DNA of 40,475 nt, from positions 1-40,475 of the forward strand of contig NZ_JARXZC010000052.1 of assembly GCF_029894335.1 (NCBI RefSeq). Direction: 5' to 3'. The DNA is from Kitasatospora sp. MAP5-34 (GTDB taxonomy: Bacteria; Actinomycetota; Actinomycetes; Streptomycetales; Streptomycetaceae). Both the position numbers and the translations under genes were made by a program. The notes beneath the pieces are model-generated. The model saw only the letters and a list, made by a program, of their open reading frames with translations. It had not been told where the DNA came from and did not search any database. Positions 17,144 through 24,242 of the stretch are shown here, piece by piece (within the stretch, counting starts at the first letter, position 1; each line of letters begins with the position of its first letter).

Positions 17144-17622
17144 CGCTCGATCGTGCCAGCCGCTGCTCAGGCATGGCAAGAGCGGTCAGTGGGGGTCGTT
17201 CACGCGCCGCTCGCACGCGGCCGGCTGCCGGCGGAACCGACCGGTCTCCACGGCGTCCCACGGGCGAGTGTGCTCGGGGAGGACTGCCTGGGCCGCGCGC
17301 GCCGGGCGCATCCAGCGCCCGCCCGCATCGGGCTCGTTGTCATACACGCTCTCAAGTGCAGCCTCGGCGCTGCAGCGGGGATGGAGGCCTTGCAGACGTC
17401 GCGGTCCACCCGCGCCGCACCGCCCCGTCTGGCGGGCGCCGCGTGCACCAGGTCCACGGCAGTTGACGGCCTCTCATGTCTGTTTCAGGCCAAGTTCATT
17501 ATGTGCCCATTCTGTGATGATCGGCTGTATCGGGGCCCACTAGTGTCACTTCTGCTCCACTGCCCGCTGCCTCCCGGCCGTCGTGAGGCGCCACGTGGAC
17601 ATCTCGATAGGACTGGTGTGAA
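17144..17622. other. Divergent intergenic region, no gene
   Basis: Lies between the PD40 lipoprotein (minus) and the 37-residue-repeat protein (plus). The last 100 bases before 17623 are locally AT-richer (TTCATTATG, near 17493), the likely promoter area for the repeat protein. No open frame here has a family resemblance and no hairpin was seen. Confidence 0.4.
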
Positions 17623-18276
17623 GTGAGCAGCAATTTTCGCCGGCTGTTGGATCATTCGTCGACGGCGGCGGTCCGGGGTCGGATCGCCGCAGCGGTAGGG
17701 GTGGTCGCGCTGATGGCGGCCGTCCTCACCGGCACGGCCGCCGTCGGCACGGCCGGTGCCGCGCCCGTCGGCGCGTCCTCGCACGTCTCCGCCGCCGCGT
17801 CCGGTCACGCGTCCGCCGGTGCGCGGCCCGCGATAGGCGGGTGGACCTGCGCCGGCACGCCCATCCCGGCAGGCTACGTCCTGACCGGCTTCATCCGCAG
17901 CGGCTGCAACGGGGCCGGTGCCTGGAACCAGCAGCCGGTGCGGGACGGAATCTGGACCTGCGCCGGCTCGCCGATCGTGTCCGGGTACGTCATCACCGGT
18001 TACCTCTCCGCCGGTTGCAGCGGCATCGGCGCCTGGTACCACCAGCTGGCCAAGAACGGCCTCTGGACCTGTGCGGGCTCGCCGATCGTGGCCGGCTACG
18101 TCACCGTCAACTACAACCGCAGCCTCTGCAACGGCATCGGCGCCTGGGTCCAGACGACCGCCCGGGCCGGCCTGTGGACCTGCCCCGGCTCGCCGGTGCC
18201 GGCGGGCTTCCGCAGCACCAGCTACCTGCCGGGCGGCTGCGGCGGCCAGGGCGCCTGGCTCCTCCAGCGCCGCTGA
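17623..18276 (+). CDS. Secreted protein of four 37-residue Cys/Trp repeats
   Basis: A 217-residue exported protein. A long N-region (MSSNFRRLLDHSSTAAVRGR) and hydrophobic core (IAAAVGVVALMAAVLTGTAA) form a signal peptide, followed by an Ala/Ser-rich linker. From residue 74 the chain is four tandem repeats, three exactly 37 residues long and a last one ending at the C-terminus. Consensus: WTC-x-G-S-P-(I/V)-x2-G-(Y/F)-x3-x-Y-x4-C-x-G-x-G-A-W. Each repeat has two Cys, about 19 residues apart, probably one disulfide per repeat, plus two conserved Trp. I do not recognise a named family. GTG 17623 starts the gene; an 18-bp hairpin lies 15 bases after the stop, so it is a single-gene unit. Confidence 0.85.
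   Translation: MSSNFRRLLDHSSTAAVRGRIAAAVGVVALMAAVLTGTAAVGTAGAAPVGASSHVSAAASGHASAGARPAIGGWTCAGTPIPAGYVLTGFIRSGCNGAGAWNQQPVRDGIWTCAGSPIVSGYVITGYLSAGCSGIGAWYHQLAKNGLWTCAGSPIVAGYVTVNYNRSLCNGIGAWVQTTARAGLWTCPGSPVPAGFRSTSYLPGGCGGQGAWLLQRR
17842..18273 (+). repeat. Four in-frame 111-bp coding repeats
   Basis: Units start at 17842, 17953, 18064 and 18175; the last is 99 bases because the gene ends. Period is exactly 37 codons, each beginning at a TGG Trp codon. Units two and three are most alike (WTCAGSPIVxGYV), and the first and last more diverged, as expected when a repeat array grows from the middle. Confidence 0.9.
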
Positions 18277-18290
18277 TCCCGACCACGTCC

Positions 18291-18329
18291 GCCGAAAGGC
18301 ACCGCGCGTACCGCGCGGTGCCTTTCGGC
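18291..18329 (+). terminator. Perfect 18-bp hairpin after the repeat protein
   Basis: Arms 18291-18308 and 18312-18329 pair without mismatch around a TAC loop, 15 bases past the stop at 18276. It is among the strongest terminator structures in the window, with an A-rich left arm and matching CTTTC on the right. Confidence 0.85.
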
Positions 18330-18724
18330 GTGAAACGCGACGTCCGAATCCGCCGGACCGTCCGTCGGACAAGCACGAGGATCGAGCCCGCCCCCGATCC
18401 TGCTCGGTCCTGCCGTGGTGGAAGGCCGGGCACCACCATGGGTCGATCTCCCCAGCGCGGCCCGGCGCTTCGGATCGAGCCCGCCCGGCTCGAGGAGGAG
18501 CGGCGCCTCAACACGATCCTGGTCCCGCCGCTGGACGAGCGCACAGGCGCCAACAGCTGCCGGCCTACGTGATCGCCCCACCCGCCGCGACCGGGCAGAA
18601 GCCGGACCAACAGGTCGCCTGGGAACTCGGGCAGCCGGACTCGAGGGGCCGCACCGAGCAGACGTTGCGGAGCGGTCAGGATTCGAGAAGCGCGGTTCAT
18701 GGAGTCGCCTCTAGCCTGCTCTGC
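18330..18724. other. Intergenic stretch without a supported gene
   Basis: Nearly 400 bases after the terminator. Several frames are open but all show Arg/Pro-rich noise. GATCGAGCCCGCCC occurs twice (about 18380 and 18473), a short direct repeat. TAGCCT about 8 bases before the next ATG (18725) looks like a leaderless-type -10 box. Confidence 0.4.
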
Positions 18725-19135
18725 ATGGACATCACCATTCACACCACCGCTCTTCCGCACGACGACCCGGACGCGTCGGTCGCCTTCTACCGCGACGTCC
18801 TCGGCTTCGAGGTCCGCAGCGATGTCGGGCAGGGCAGGATGCGCTGGATCACGGTCGGCCCGGTCGGTCAGCCCGGCACGTCGATCCTGCTGGCGCCGCC
18901 CGCCGCCGATCCCGGCATCACCGAGGACGAGCGCCGCACGATCACCGAGATGATGGCCAAGGGCACCTACGGCTGGATTCTGCTGGCCACCCCGGACCTC
19001 GACGCCACGTTCGAGAAGGTGCAGGCCGGTGACACCGAGGTCGTCCAGGAGCCGACCGAGCAGCCGTACGGCATCCGCGACTGCGCGTTCCGCGACCCTG
19101 CGGGCAACCTGATCCGCATCCAGGAGCTGCGCTGA
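18725..19135 (+). CDS. VOC/glyoxalase-family protein
   Basis: A 136-residue single-domain vicinal-oxygen-chelate protein: HDDPDASVAFYRDVLGFEV (first strand-helix), GRMRWITVGP, GYGWILLATPDLDATFEK-like middle (as TYGWILLATPDLDATFEK) and the metal-side end IRDCAFRDPAGNLIRIQE. The Glu of RIQE and the His of LPHDD are possible metal ligands. Such proteins may be isomerases, dioxygenases or drug-binding resistance proteins; which one cannot be told. The ATG at 18725 has no Shine-Dalgarno but a TAGCCT box just upstream, fitting leaderless translation. A 14-bp hairpin follows, so it is a single-gene unit. Confidence 0.88.
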   Translation: MDITIHTTALPHDDPDASVAFYRDVLGFEVRSDVGQGRMRWITVGPVGQPGTSILLAPPAADPGITEDERRTITEMMAKGTYGWILLATPDLDATFEKVQAGDTEVVQEPTEQPYGIRDCAFRDPAGNLIRIQELR

Positions 19136-19160
19136 ACCGGTCGGGTCCGGTCCGCATCAC

Positions 19161-19204
19161 CGAGCGTCCGGGGTACCCGTCGAGGCGGGCACCCCGGACG
19201 CTCG
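19161..19204 (+). terminator. Hairpin between the VOC and AraC genes
   Basis: A 14-bp perfect stem (19161-19174 with 19191-19204) with a 16-base loop that itself can pair CCC/GGG. Placed 25 bases after the VOC stop, it separates that gene from the AraC-type regulator. Confidence 0.7.
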
Positions 19205-19232
19205 AAGACGTTGCCGGAAAGGGGAACGGAAG

Positions 19233-19781
19233 ATGAGAGAGGGAGAGGGGAGAGGTTCCGTGTGTGACCCCGAATGGCGGCGTGCGCGCGTCCAGGCGCA
19301 GCGCCTGGCTGATCTCGCGCGGCTGCGCCGCGTCCGCGACCGGATCGACCGGGAGTACGCGCAGCCGCTGAACGTGGAGGCGCTCGCCCTCGATGTGAAC
19401 ATGTCCGCCGGGCACCTGAGCCGGCAGTTCCGGGCCGCGTACGGCGAGTCGGTGTACGCGTACCTGATGACGCGTCGCATCGAGCGGGCGACGGCGTTGC
19501 TGCGGCGGGGCGACCTCAGCGTCACCGAGATCTGCTTCGAGGTCGGCTGCGCGTCGCTGGGCACGTTCACCACCCGCTTCACCGAGCTGGTCGGCACGCC
19601 GCCCGGGGCCTTCCGGCGCGAGGCGGCTGCGGCTGCGGCCGACCATGGCGATGCTGCGGGTACGGCGCGCGGTGCGGGTACGGCGATCAACGTGGAGGGG
19701 ATGCCGGCGTGCGTGGCGAAGCAGGTCTCGAGACCGGTCAGGAAACGAGAAGCCCCGGCCGCCGGGCAGTGCCTAGCGTGA
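19233..19781 (+). CDS. AraC-family regulator, DNA-binding domain only
   Basis: A 182-residue protein. Residues about 30-130 are the two helix-turn-helix units of AraC/XylS: LNVEALALDVNMSAGHLSRQ, FRAAYGESVYAYLMTRRIER, ATALLRRGDLSVTEICFEVG and FTTRFTELVGTPPGAFRRE. There is no N-terminal sensor domain, so it resembles the short stand-alone AraC type (SoxS/MarA-like in layout). The C-terminal 45 residues are Ala-rich and unstructured. GGAAAGGGG lies upstream of ATG 19233. The next VOC gene starts 6 bases after its stop, and the pair often occurs together in actinomycetes, so regulation of the VOC gene is likely. Confidence 0.88.
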   Translation: MREGEGRGSVCDPEWRRARVQAQRLADLARLRRVRDRIDREYAQPLNVEALALDVNMSAGHLSRQFRAAYGESVYAYLMTRRIERATALLRRGDLSVTEICFEVGCASLGTFTTRFTELVGTPPGAFRREAAAAAADHGDAAGTARGAGTAINVEGMPACVAKQVSRPVRKREAPAAGQCLA

Positions 19782-19786
19782 TGGTC

Positions 19787-20443
19787 ATGGCAACCACCGC
19801 TTCCACCACAGCCCACACGTCCCTCGCGTCCGTCACCCTCGAGGTGGCCGACCCCGGGGCCGCCCGCCGCTTCTACCGCGCCTTCGGCGTGGACGCGTAC
19901 CTGCACCTGCGGGCGTCCGAGGCGCACTCCGCCGGATTCCGCGGCTTCACCCTGGCGCTCACGGTGTCCGGGCCGGCCACCGTCGACGGCTTCGTCGGCG
20001 ACGCCGTGGACGCCGGCGCCACGGTGCTGAAGCCCGCCGCGAAGTCCCTGTGGGGCTACGGCGGCGTCGTCCAGGCCCCGGACGGCACGATCTGGAAGAT
20101 CGCGACCTCGGCGAAGAAGGACACCGGCCCCGCCACCCGCGAGATCGACGACGTCGTCCTGCTGCTCGGCGTCGAGGACGTGAAGGCCACCAAGCAGTTC
20201 TACGTCGACCGCGGCCTGACCGTCGCCAGGAGCTTCGGCGGCAAGTACACCGAGTTCGCCCCCGGCCAGGCCGGCCCCGGTCAGCCCGGCCCGCTCAAGC
20301 TGGCGCTGTACAAGCGCCGCGCCCTCGCCAAGGACCTCGGCGTCCCCGTCGACGGCACCGGCTCGCACCGCATCGTCCTCGGCGGCACCACCGGCACCTT
20401 CACCGACCCGGACGGGTTCGCCTGGGAGGCCACCGCGTCCTGA
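19787..20443 (+). CDS. Two-domain VOC/glyoxalase-like protein
   Basis: A 218-residue protein of two VOC modules in tandem. Module 1: SVTLEVADPGAARRFYRAFG to VVQAPDGTIWKIAT. Module 2: EIDDVVLLLGVEDVKATKQF to GTFTDPDGFAWEATAS. Fused pairs of this kind form one compact ligand pocket. A TAGCGT box (19774-19779) sits 7 bases before ATG 19787, so a leaderless message from its own promoter is possible. ATG 19781 overlaps the stop of the AraC gene (TGATG) and would give two more residues by coupling. The substrate is unknown; a role in stress or antibiotic binding is a guess. Confidence 0.87.
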   Translation: MATTASTTAHTSLASVTLEVADPGAARRFYRAFGVDAYLHLRASEAHSAGFRGFTLALTVSGPATVDGFVGDAVDAGATVLKPAAKSLWGYGGVVQAPDGTIWKIATSAKKDTGPATREIDDVVLLLGVEDVKATKQFYVDRGLTVARSFGGKYTEFAPGQAGPGQPGPLKLALYKRRALAKDLGVPVDGTGSHRIVLGGTTGTFTDPDGFAWEATAS

Positions 20444-20460
20444 ACTTTTAGAAGGCTGGG

Positions 20461-20490
20461 TTTACAAGTTCATGTTTGGAAGGCTAATGT
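20461..20490 (+). promoter_or_regulatory. Predicted promoter of the MarR-MFS operon
   Basis: TTTACA (20461-20466) and TAATGT (20485-20490) are spaced by 18 bases and lie 7 bases before the MarR ATG. This is a near-consensus vegetative promoter feeding a leaderless message. It is AT-rich in a GC-rich background. Confidence 0.65.
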
Positions 20491-20503
20491 TCTAAACATG
20501 AAC
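20468..20503. promoter_or_regulatory. Palindromic MarR operator over promoter and start codon
   Basis: GTTCATGTTT (20468-20477) and AAACATGAAC (20494-20503) form a perfect 10-bp inverted repeat around a 16-base spacer. The spacer holds the -10 box and the right arm contains the MarR start codon. A nested pair TTTAGAA (20446-20452) and TTCTAAA (20490-20496) adds a second symmetric element. The layout implies autorepression by the MarR protein; that is inference. Confidence 0.65.
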
Positions 20504-20956
20504 GACGTGCAGAAGCCGGCCGCGCAGGACGCCGCGGTCCGCGAGACCGCCACCCGGTTGCGGGTGGGTATCGGGGCCTTCAGGCGGCGCACCCAGGAGA
20601 CGATGTCCGAGGGGGACCTGACCGTCCCTCAGCTGACCGCCCTGGCGCGGCTGGACCGGCTCGGTCCCGCCACGACGGCGGAGCTGGCCCGGCGCGAGCA
20701 GATCACCCCGCAGGCGATGGGTGCCACGATCGCCGGCCTCGAACAGCGCGGCCTGGTCGCGCGGCAGGCGGACTCCGCCGACGGGCGCCGCATGATCCTC
20801 AGCCTCACCCCCGCCGGTCAGGCCGCGATCGGTTCGGGCCGCAGCGCGCTCGTCGACCGGGTCGCCGGGGTGCTGGCGGAGTCGTTCACCGACGAGGAGA
20901 TCGCGACCCTGGATGCCGCCGCCCGGCTGCTCGAACGCCTCGCCCAGCGCCTGTGA
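20498..20956 (+). CDS. MarR-family transcriptional regulator
   Basis: A 152-residue MarR regulator. The winged helix is clear: LTVPQLTALARLDRLGPATT, AELARREQITPQAMGATIAG, LEQRGLVARQADSADGRR and MILSLTPAGQAA, with helices at both ends for dimerisation. It starts at ATG 20498 inside the right arm of its predicted operator and heads an operon with the MFS exporter (22-base gap) and the isochorismatase-like gene. MarR proteins next to MFS exporters usually release DNA on binding a toxic or aromatic ligand, so the exporter is probably induced by its substrate. Confidence 0.92.
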   Translation: MNDVQKPAAQDAAVRETATRLRVGIGAFRRRTQETMSEGDLTVPQLTALARLDRLGPATTAELARREQITPQAMGATIAGLEQRGLVARQADSADGRRMILSLTPAGQAAIGSGRSALVDRVAGVLAESFTDEEIATLDAAARLLERLAQRL

Positions 20957-20978
20957 GCACGACGGACGGGAGACTCTG

Positions 20979-22415
20979 ATGCCCTCCCCAAGGTCCTCGA
21001 CCAGTGCCCCGGCGGTGGTCGGGACACCGTCCGGGCGCCCGTTCTCGTGGCGGTTCACCACACCGCTGTTCCTCGGCTCCGCGCTCAACCCCGTCAACAG
21101 CTCACTGATCGCCACCGCCCTCGTCCCGATCGCCCACGGCCTGGGCGTGCCGGTCGGGCGGACGGCCGCGCTGGTCACGGCCCTGTACCTGGCCAGCGCG
21201 ATAGCGCAGCCCACCGCGGGCAAGGCCGCCGAGGTGTTCGGCCCCCGGCGGGTGTTCCTGGCCGGTATCGCGTTCGTCGTCGCCGGAGGACTCCTCGGCG
21301 GCTTCGCCCAGAACCTCCTCACCCTGCTGGTCAGCCGCGTGCTGATCGGCCTGGGCACCTCGTGCGCCTACCCCACCGCCATGCTGCTGATCCGCCGCCG
21401 CGCCCAGGAGTCCGGCCTGGACAAGCCGCCGGGCACGGTGCTGGGCGGTCTGCAGATCGCCGCCATCGCCACCGCCTCGCTCGGCCTGCCGCTCGGCGGG
21501 GTGCTGGTGGGCGCGCTGGGCTGGCGGGCCGTCTTCCTCGTCAACGTGCCGGTCGCCCTGGCCGCGCTGGCCGCGACGCTGGCCTGGGTCCCACCCGACG
21601 GCCCGCCGGACCGCACCCGCCGCCTCCGTGGCATCGCGGCCGACCTGGACGTCATCGGCATCGCCGGGTTCGCCACCGCGATGATCACCCTGCTGCTGTT
21701 CCTGTTCGAGCTGCCCACCGCCCGCTGGTACCTCCTGGCGATGTCCGCCGTGCTGTGGGCCGCCCTGGCGCTGTGGGAGCTGCGGGCCCGCACCCCCTTC
21801 CTCGACCTGCGCCTGCTCGCCCGCAACCGCGCGCTGACCAGCACCTACCTCCGCTTCGGACTGGTCCTGATCTGCGTCTACGTCGTGCTCTACGGCATCA
21901 CGCAGTGGGTCCAGACCGTCCGCGGCCTGTCCGAGACCGAAGCCGGACTCCTGCTGCTGCCCATGACCCTCGTCTCCGGTCTGGTGATCTCGCCCGTCTC
22001 CCGGCGGAACCTGGTGCGCGGCCCGGTGATCGCCGCGGCCCTGGCCTGCCTCCTCGGCTCGGCCGGGGTCCTGCTGCTCGGCACCTCGGCCTGGATCGGC
22101 TGGGTCGTCGTGGTCACCCTCGTCTTCGGCATCGCCATGGGCGCCGCCGCCGCAGGCAACCAGATCGCCCTCTACGGCCAGGCGCCCGCCGAACAACTCG
22201 GCACCGCCTCCGGCCTGTTGCGGACCTTCGGCTACCTCGGCTCGATCGCCGCCTCCGCCATCACCGGCATCGTCTTCCACACCCGGGTCTCGGACCAGGG
22301 CGTGCACCTGATCGCCTGGATCATGGTCGGCGTCAGCGTCGTCCTGGTCCTGCTGACCGTCGCCGACCGCACCCTGCGGACCCGCCCGTCCATCCCGCTC
22401 AAGGAGCAGCCATGA
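20979..22415 (+). CDS. MFS drug-type exporter, 14-TM like
   Basis: A 478-residue major facilitator of the EmrB/QacA drug:proton antiporter group. Helix 1 region FTTPLFLGSALNPVNSSLIA, the A-loop AGKAAEVFGPRRVFLAGIAF and motif C-like LGLPLGGVLVGALGWRAVFL (with the RAVFLVNVPV family signature) are visible, with about 12-14 hydrophobic segments. It probably expels a small toxic compound using the proton gradient. GACGGGAG precedes ATG 20979. Its stop overlaps the next start (ATGA), so exporter and isochorismatase-like enzyme are translationally coupled. Regulation by the MarR protein upstream is likely. Confidence 0.92.
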   Translation: MPSPRSSTSAPAVVGTPSGRPFSWRFTTPLFLGSALNPVNSSLIATALVPIAHGLGVPVGRTAALVTALYLASAIAQPTAGKAAEVFGPRRVFLAGIAFVVAGGLLGGFAQNLLTLLVSRVLIGLGTSCAYPTAMLLIRRRAQESGLDKPPGTVLGGLQIAAIATASLGLPLGGVLVGALGWRAVFLVNVPVALAALAATLAWVPPDGPPDRTRRLRGIAADLDVIGIAGFATAMITLLLFLFELPTARWYLLAMSAVLWAALALWELRARTPFLDLRLLARNRALTSTYLRFGLVLICVYVVLYGITQWVQTVRGLSETEAGLLLLPMTLVSGLVISPVSRRNLVRGPVIAAALACLLGSAGVLLLGTSAWIGWVVVVTLVFGIAMGAAAAGNQIALYGQAPAEQLGTASGLLRTFGYLGSIAASAITGIVFHTRVSDQGVHLIAWIMVGVSVVLVLLTVADRTLRTRPSIPLKEQP

Positions 22416-22963
22416 CCGTCACCACGCTGGACCCCACCACCGCCCTGATCGTCGTCGACCTGCAAGCCGGGCTGGCCGCGCTGCCGACCGTCCACCCCTT
22501 CGAGAGCGTCGTGGCCAACGCGGCCAGGCTCGCCGACGCCTTCCGCGCCCGGAAGCTGCCCGTGGTGCTGGTCAACGTCGCCGGCGGCGCCCCCGGCCGC
22601 ACCGAGCAGGGCGTCGCCGGGCGGAGCGCACTCCCCGACAACTGGACCGACCTGCTGCCCGAGCTCGACCAGCAGCCCGGGGACAAGACCGTCACCAAGT
22701 ACACCTGGGGCGCGTTCCAGAACACCGACCTGGCCGGGTACCTCGACGCCCTCGGCGTCACCCAGGTGGTCGTCGTCGGGGTGGCCACCAGCATCGGCGT
22801 GGAATCGACCGCGCGCCAGGCCCACGAGCACGGCCTGAACGTCACCGTGGCGACCGACGCGGTCACCGACCTCAACCCGGCGACCCATGACAACTCGGTC
22901 GCCCACATCTTCCCCAGGCTCGGCGAGACGGGCACCACCGACGAGATCCTCGTGCTCCTCTGA
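22412..22963 (+). CDS. Isochorismatase-family hydrolase lacking the catalytic Cys
   Basis: A 183-residue isochorismatase-fold protein. Asp16 (ALIVVDLQAG) and Lys96 (VTKYTWGAF) of the usual D-K-C triad are present. The third position, in GVATSIGVESTARQA, is Gly129 where cysteine hydrolases have Cys. True isochorismatases such as PhzD also work without this Cys, using Asp alone to cleave a vinyl ether, so this is more likely an isochorismatase-like than a nicotinamidase-like enzyme. It is translationally coupled to the MFS exporter (overlap ATGA). A role in degrading or modifying the exported compound is inference. Confidence 0.9.
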   Translation: MTVTTLDPTTALIVVDLQAGLAALPTVHPFESVVANAARLADAFRARKLPVVLVNVAGGAPGRTEQGVAGRSALPDNWTDLLPELDQQPGDKTVTKYTWGAFQNTDLAGYLDALGVTQVVVVGVATSIGVESTARQAHEHGLNVTVATDAVTDLNPATHDNSVAHIFPRLGETGTTDEILVLL

Positions 22964-23116
22964 CTTGCCCCGCACGGCGAAAGCCTGCTGCTCAATGACA
23001 ACACCCCCAAGGAGGCGCTCCACCCGAGCACCGTCGGGAACCTGGAGATCTCGCTCACCAAGCAGACGCCCAGCTGCTTCCCCCTCTCCGAGACCAACGT
23101 GATCGGCGAGGGCTGA
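22964..23116 (+). pseudogene. Start-less coding remnant, possible lost C-terminus
   Basis: Directly after the isochorismatase stop the same frame continues as PHGESLLLNDNTPKEALHPS, TVGNLEISLTKQTPSC and FPLSETNVIGEG, then stops. Codon third positions are almost all G or C and the composition is unlike noise, so this was probably coding. There is no ATG, GTG or TTG in frame. It may be the tail of a deleted gene. No family is recognised; the short acidic end with one Cys is the only mark. Confidence 0.35.
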
Positions 23117-23183
23117 ACCACCCCGTCAGCCGTCGGCCCGCAGGACAGCAGGAGTTCACGGCTACACGTATGACGCGCACCCG

Positions 23184-23224
23184 CCGCCGCGTACTCCGGG
23201 CCACCGGCCCGGAGTACGCGGCGG
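23184..23224. terminator. Perfect 19-bp hairpin between convergent operons
   Basis: Arms 23184-23202 and 23206-23224 pair without mismatch around an ACC loop. It lies between the end of the plus-strand MarR-MFS operon and the end of the minus-strand nucleotidyltransferase operon, so it can serve both directions. Confidence 0.88.
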
Positions 23225-23340
23225 TTCCCTGTGCAAGGGCCGCACGGGAAGGCGAGGGCGGCGATCACAGCCGGTCGGCAGCGGGCCGGGTTCCTCGGCG
23301 AACCGGCGACAGTCGGGTCGGGAACCGACCGGAGCGGGGG

Positions 23341-23982
23341 CTACAGGTCCGCGAGCCAGGGATGGTCCGGGTGGAGGCAGGCGAGCAGTTCGGCCAGGGT
23401 CTCGCGCTGGGCCGGGGTCAGGTGCGGGACGGTCGTGTCGAAGTCCGCCTGGTCCTTGCGGCGGGTGTGTTTGGCCTTGAAGAGCAGGACCAGTTCGGGT
23501 GCCAGGTACGGGATGCCGTCCTCGGTGTAGTGGATGATGTCGCGGTAGGGAAGCCGGACACTCTCATCGCGCCGGTAGATCCAGGTGTCGCCGTCGTGCG
23601 GTTCGCGGAACACGTCGAGCAGGTAGTCGCCGGTGACGGGATCGCGGAGCCAGGTCTGATGGACGGCGGCCAGCACCTCCGGTGCGGCGTCCTCCCAGAT
23701 CCGGCCGCTGCCCGCCGCGTCGAAGACGTATCCGGGGAAGCGCCGGCGGACCTCGGGAAAGCTCGCGGCCGGAATCGCGATCTCGATGTCCCCGTGAGCG
23801 CGGGTCTGTCTGCCGTGGAACAGGTCCAGCGCCCAGCCCGCGGCCACGTACCAGGGCGTGCCGATCCCGGCCAGCTGCTGCGCGATCTCGACCGGGGTCC
23901 AGCAGGACGACCACCTGGCGTGCAGGGCTTCGGTCTCGTGGGGTGACAACTCGATTCCGCCGCTGGGAAGTTGTTCGCTCAT
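23341..23982 (-). CDS. Nucleotidyltransferase-fold protein (ANT/LinB-like)
   Basis: A 213-residue protein. WYVAAGWALDLFHGRQTRAH followed by GDIEIAIP is the GG/W-x-DLF-G-R-T-R-H-D-E pattern of aminoglycoside or lincosamide nucleotidyltransferases, with the metal acids Asp65 and Glu67 (D-x-E instead of D-x-D). Downstream VFREPHDGDTWIYRRDESVR and LAPELVLLFKAKHTRRKDQ complete the family pattern. It would transfer a nucleotide to a small molecule, nucleic acid or protein; the substrate is unknown. ATG 23982 overlaps the stop of the 85-residue gene (ATGA), so it is the last gene of the TetR operon and depends on it for translation. Confidence 0.82.
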   Translation of the reverse strand: MSEQLPSGGIELSPHETEALHARWSSCWTPVEIAQQLAGIGTPWYVAAGWALDLFHGRQTRAHGDIEIAIPAASFPEVRRRFPGYVFDAAGSGRIWEDAAPEVLAAVHQTWLRDPVTGDYLLDVFREPHDGDTWIYRRDESVRLPYRDIIHYTEDGIPYLAPELVLLFKAKHTRRKDQADFDTTVPHLTPAQRETLAELLACLHPDHPWLADL

Positions 23983-24236
23983 CGCAGGAATCTATCAGCG
24001 GACCCGAAGGTCCCCGGCCGTTGCTGCCCGTCCGGTTCGAGTACGGCGGCCCAGCCGGGGTAGGGGCGGTCCCAGCCGTCCGGCTGCTGCGGGCTGGACC
24101 GGCCGTCGGCGGCGGGCACGGGCAGGCCGGGCTGCCCGTGCTGCCGGGGCGGCTGCGGATGGAGGACGGCGGGCCGCTCGTGGATCAGCTCCGGCCACGC
24201 GGTGAGGCCGAGATACGTGGTGAGAGTGCTGTCCAC
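23979..24236 (-). CDS. Small Pro/Gln-rich protein of the TetR operon
   Basis: An 85-residue product from GTG 24236, 6 bases after the stop of the 75-residue gene. It starts MDSTLTTYLGLTAWPELIHE, has a central Pro/Gln/Gly-rich stretch (LHPQPPRQHGQPGLP) and ends PGTFGSADRFLR. The ends look folded and the centre disordered. No family is recognised. Its stop overlaps the nucleotidyltransferase start, which is strong evidence that it is translated. It may be a partner or regulator of that enzyme, but nothing in the sequence shows this directly. Confidence 0.65.
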   Translation of the reverse strand: MDSTLTTYLGLTAWPELIHERPAVLHPQPPRQHGQPGLPVPAADGRSSPQQPDGWDRPYPGWAAVLEPDGQQRPGTFGSADRFLR

Positions 24237-24242
24237 CTCGGT

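Noticed and set aside
21102..22307. Long minus-strand frame opposite the MFS gene
   Set aside because: Antisense shadow caused by GC-rich codons; Gly/Gln/Asp-rich with no family pattern.
21047..22963. Plus-strand 638-codon frame ending with the isochorismatase
   Set aside because: Its first 450 codons are an out-of-frame reading of the MFS gene (Arg/Pro/Gly noise); only the part from ATG 22412 is real.
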